The translations under genes and the position numbers were made by a program. From Aldehydirespirator sp965248735 (GTDB lineage Bacteria > Actinomycetota > Acidimicrobiia > Acidimicrobiales > Aldehydirespiratoraceae), in assembly GCA_965248735.1 (NCBI GenBank), contig OZ252146.1:1178001-1242000 (forward strand): a stretch of DNA of 64,000 nucleotides, in the 5' to 3' direction. Position 1 is the stretch's first letter. Each line of letters opens with the position of its first letter. Of this stretch, positions 61,482-64,000 are shown piece by piece. A model generated the notes under the pieces. The model did not search any database. It worked only from the letters and a program-made list of their open reading frames with translations, and was not told where the DNA came from.

Positions 61482-62633
61482 CTAGGTAATGGGAGCTGCG
61501 ACCGTGTCGGCGATCAGCGTGTCGACGACGGCCTTGAGGGCTTCGTCTTCGGTGGCGCCCTCTTCGAGCGCTCCGTAGTACACGGCGAGCTGGCGATCAG
61601 CGGAGGAGCCCCGCTGGCAGATGGTGCGCGTGTGCTCGACCTCCGCCACGCAGTCCAGGGCCTCGGCATCGGGCCTGACCAGCTCGATGAGCTCCTCCAG
61701 CAGGTCGACAAAGGGCACTAGCTCGCCCCGACCGAAGTCCATGAGCTGGCCGCCGACGCCGTACCGTTGGGCCCGCCACAGGTTCTCCGACAGCAGGAAG
61801 TTGGCGTAGCTCCGCCAACGGCGGTTCTCCAGCCTGAGCCGCCAGAGCATCCTCAGCACGCAGACGTACATGGAGGCGACGGCGATCGTGTCCTCCATCC
61901 TCGTGGGCAGGTCGGCGACCCGCATCTCCAGGGTCGGGTAGCGCTCCGACGGGCGGATGTGCCACCACACCATGGTGGAATCCTCGATGATCCCGGCTCG
62001 CACCAGCACGTCCACATGGCGTTTGAAATCGGACCAGGAGCCGAACTTCTCGGGGAGCCCGGTGCGGGGCAGTGTCTCGATCACCGACATGCGATAGCTC
62101 TTGAGGCCGGTGTCGCGCCCCTCCCAGAACGGTGACGAGGCCGACAGGGCCAGCAGATGCGGCAGGAAGTACGCGGCCTGGTCCATCAGATCGATCCGCA
62201 AGTCGGGATCCTCGATGCCGACATGGACATGCATCCCAGAGACGACCAGCCGCCGCGTCACGCCTTGCAGATCCGCGGTGAGGGCCTGGTAGCGCTCCCC
62301 TTCGGTGTACTGCTGCTGGAGCCACCTCGCGAACGGGTGGGCCGAAGCGGCGATGGGCGCCATCCCGTACTCGGCGGCGGCCTCAGCCACGGCCAGGCGT
62401 AGCAGCCCGAGATCGGCGCGGAGGTGCTTCACGTCGGTGCAGACGCCCGTGCCGATCTCGATTTGCGAGCTGAACAGCTCCCGGGCCACCAGTCCGTGGC
62501 GAAGGTTGGCCACGTTCTCCAGCAGGCCAGCAGGCTGCCTGTTGATGAGGGCCCCGCTCTCGCGCTCCACGAGCAGGTACTCCTCCTCGACGCCCATCGT
62601 CCAGGCTGGCTCGTCCGTCACCCCTGCTCCCAT
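61482..62633 (-). CDS. Carboxylate-amine ligase, YbdK/GCS2 type
   Basis: 383 residues of the glutamate-cysteine ligase family 2. TMGVEEEYLLVERESGAL is the N-terminal ATP/metal motif, SGMHVHVGIEDPD the conserved His-rich strand, and IRPSERYPTLEMRVADLPT the substrate region. Members form glutamyl amides, and in some Actinomycetota EgtA makes gamma-glutamylcysteine for ergothioneine; YbdK has weak activity of this kind. The substrate here is not certain. Confidence 0.87.
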   Translation of the reverse strand: MGAGVTDEPAWTMGVEEEYLLVERESGALINRQPAGLLENVANLRHGLVARELFSSQIEIGTGVCTDVKHLRADLGLLRLAVAEAAAEYGMAPIAASAHPFARWLQQQYTEGERYQALTADLQGVTRRLVVSGMHVHVGIEDPDLRIDLMDQAAYFLPHLLALSASSPFWEGRDTGLKSYRMSVIETLPRTGLPEKFGSWSDFKRHVDVLVRAGIIEDSTMVWWHIRPSERYPTLEMRVADLPTRMEDTIAVASMYVCVLRMLWRLRLENRRWRSYANFLLSENLWRAQRYGVGGQLMDFGRGELVPFVDLLEELIELVRPDAEALDCVAEVEHTRTICQRGSSADRQLAVYYGALEEGATEDEALKAVVDTLIADTVAAPIT

Positions 62634-62694
62634 CCGAACGTCGCTGCGAGACTAGCCGCACGCGGAGCGCCCGAACGCTTGAGCCCGCCCGGCG

Positions 62695-62877
62695 TCAGTC
62701 GGTGAGTTCGAGCATTGGCAGGGCGTTGCCCCGCACGATCTTGTAGACGGTGTCGTCGTCGAGGCCGGCGAACATCTCGGTGGCCACCTGCGGCTCCACG
62801 ACGTGGTCATCGACGCTGACGATCATCGGGATCCGGGACTCGGCGGCTCCTTGCACGGAATCCCTGCCCTCGGCCAT
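62695..62877 (-). pseudogene. Amidohydrolase reduced to its two ends
   Basis: The frame joins an amidohydrolase-2 N-terminus (IVSVDDHVVEPQ, with the D-x-H motif) to what looks like a C-terminal end (TEMFAGLDDDTVYKIVRGNA and a short tail), with the roughly 300 residues in between missing and the reading frame kept. It is therefore an in-frame deletion remnant. Its start overlaps the OsmC stop (TGATG). Confidence 0.7.
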
Positions 62878-63320
62878 CAGCCTGTGAAGACGGTCTCGGT
62901 GGTGAACGTGAGGCCCCGCTCCAGGGTCTTGTGCACCGGGCAGCGGCGGGCGATGTCGGCCAGGCGGGCCCGCTGGTCGTCGTCGAAGTCGCCCTCGATG
63001 AAGATCTGGCTCTGGACCCGATCGATGTAGCCCGATGTCTCAGCCTCGCAGTCGTCGCAGTCGTTGGCGTGCACCCGGTCGTGGGTGTAGCTGGCCGACA
63101 CGGAGTGCAGACTCCAGCCCTTGCGCCGGCAGTACATCGACACGGTGATGCAGGTGCAGGCCGCCACCGACGACAGCAGCAGCTCGTAGGGGTTGGGCCC
63201 GGTGTCGGCGCCGCCGACGTCGGTGGGCTCGTCGGCGTGCCACCGGTGCGACCCGGACCGCAGCTCCACCGAGAACTCGGCGCCGGGCTCGATCTTGATG
63301 TCGGCCATAATGGTGGTCAT
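62877..63320 (-). CDS. OsmC-family peroxidase-like protein
   Basis: 147 residues. SSVAACTCITVSMYCRRKG carries the first active Cys and ARRCPVHKTLE the second, the Cys pair of OsmC/Ohr proteins, which reduce organic hydroperoxides through a disulfide cycle. An extra CDDCEAE segment near residue 90 may add metal or redox capacity. GGADTGPNPYELLL precedes the first Cys. The start is at the first ATG; a second ATG five codons in is possible. Confidence 0.9.
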   Translation of the reverse strand: MTTIMADIKIEPGAEFSVELRSGSHRWHADEPTDVGGADTGPNPYELLLSSVAACTCITVSMYCRRKGWSLHSVSASYTHDRVHANDCDDCEAETSGYIDRVQSQIFIEGDFDDDQRARLADIARRCPVHKTLERGLTFTTETVFTG

Positions 63321-63356
63321 GGCGTCAGGCTAGAGCTGCGAGGCCGGAGCCTGTCA

Positions 63357-63479
63357 GTCGGAATTGGCAGCGTGTGGTGCCTGTTTGGGAGCTGTCGGCT
63401 GCCAGTTGGTGGTTGTTTTGGGGGCGGGGTCGGAATTGGCAGCGTGTGGTGCCTGTTTGGGAGCTGTCGGCTGCCAGTT
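63357..63479. repeat. Two 51-bp direct copies, period 72 bp, each with inverted arms
   Basis: 63357-63407 and 63429-63479 are identical and are separated by 21 bp. Within each, AATTGGCAGC near the left edge is nearly inverted to GCTGCCAGTT at the right, so each copy can fold back. They fill the gap between the divergent OsmC and enoyl-CoA hydratase genes and could carry a regulator site or a small palindromic element. Confidence 0.85.
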
Positions 63480-63503
63480 CCGTCGGGTGCGATACTGCGA
63501 CCC

Positions 63504-64000
63504 ATGGCAGCGGCCACTTACGAGCGCGACGGTCACGTCGCCACCATCACCTACAACCGGCCCGAGGCCCTCAACGCGGTCAACGGGGCCATGCGCCGAG
63601 CCCTTGACGAGGCCTGGACGGCTTTCCGGGAAGACACCGAGGCCTGGGTGGCCATCGTCACCGGCGCGGGCCGAGCCTTCTGCGCGGGCGCAGACCTCAA
63701 GGACTCGGAGGGCGCGACCGGGGACTGGCCGGGCTCATTCTGGGAGTGGCCCACCATCACCACCTTCGAGTCGGGCATGGAGATCTGGAAACCCACCATC
63801 GCCGCGGTCAACGGGCCTTGCATCGGCTACGGCCTTACCGCGGTGCTGGCCTGCGACTTCGTACTGGCCAGCGAGCGGGCCACCTTCGCCTACCCCGAGG
63901 TCCGGATCGGAGTGCCCACCATCGTCGGCGCTCTGCGCCTACCCGATCGTGTCGCCTGGCCCGATGCCCTCGAGTTGCTGCTGACCGGCGAGACCATCGA
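63504..64000 (+). CDS. Enoyl-CoA hydratase/isomerase, 3' end cut by window
   Basis: At least 165 residues of the crotonase family. TYNRPEALNAVNGAMRRALDEA is the entry motif, GAGRAFCAGADLKD the first oxyanion-hole segment, and PTIAAVNGPCIGYGLTAVLAC the second. The Glu that hydratases use near the end of the second block is not clearly present, so isomerase or hydrolase activity is possible. The frame is open to the last base. ATG 63504 is the only sensible start; the 51-bp repeats lie just upstream. Confidence 0.9.
   Translation, partial: MAAATYERDGHVATITYNRPEALNAVNGAMRRALDEAWTAFREDTEAWVAIVTGAGRAFCAGADLKDSEGATGDWPGSFWEWPTITTFESGMEIWKPTIAAVNGPCIGYGLTAVLACDFVLASERATFAYPEVRIGVPTIVGALRLPDRVAWPDALELLLTGETI

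Overview
The window is a high-GC, gene-dense stretch of an actinobacterial chromosome. A WhiB regulator, DUF2510/TM2 and HbpS-type proteins, an F420/LLM-type oxidoreductase, frequent GTG starts and a tRNA without an encoded CCA all fit Actinomycetota. The Ig-like repeat type and gene mix suggest an uncultured Acidimicrobiia-like lineage, but that placement is inference.

Layout. 1-8 kb: end of asd, a HipA-kinase/HIRAN pair inserted next to a truncated amidohydrolase, an RhtA-type exporter, a flavin reductase, an AbiEi-like-Fic fusion, a VOC protein and an MFS exporter. 8.1-24.3 kb: one long, tightly overlapping catabolic and uptake operon. It encodes an HpaB-type monooxygenase, a UbiD decarboxylase, a FadR-type regulator, an amidohydrolase, an HbpS-like protein, an Opp/Dpp ABC transporter, RidA, a gamma-glutamyltransferase-like protein, an M24 protein, a cupin and DUF2848. 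A TTGACA promoter overlapped by a FadR-type palindrome lies at its head. 24.4-41.3 kb: an accessory region with a zinc-ribbon/AbiEii-like toxin-antitoxin pair between IS481-like ends, a decayed IS21 element, a truncated DUF6036 nucleotidyltransferase, a huge secreted FN3/PEP-synthase-like protein between 51-bp direct repeats, a decayed abiE locus and an IS481 element. 41.3-64 kb: mostly core genes. These are tRNA-Pro, a receiver protein, STAS, NfeD, WhiB, selB-selA, FxsA, a nitroreductase fusion, an LLM oxidoreductase, two paralogous envelope proteins around an SLH-SGNH hydrolase, a UGSC-family selenoprotein with its partner, Mrp, an IscA-type carrier, a compact xanthine-dehydrogenase-like fusion, several internally deleted gene remnants, a YbdK-type ligase, OsmC and an enoyl-CoA hydratase cut by the window end.

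Two observations stand out. First, at four gene junctions short tandem or near-tandem duplications of the stop/start overlap create chains of micro-ORFs of 5-18 codons. Each micro-ORF ends in an ATGA or GTGA overlap with the next and hands over to the downstream gene. The repeat periods (38, 35 and 32 bp) are all 3n-1, the only phase that keeps such a chain intact. Second, the gene at 55.6-56.5 kb carries an in-frame TGA inside a U-G-S-C motif in the same window as selA and selB, so it is a selenoprotein gene. It and its partner each carry an apparent one-base frameshift.

The sequence also shows many short duplications at gene borders and several internally deleted genes, so this genome appears prone to small tandem rearrangements.
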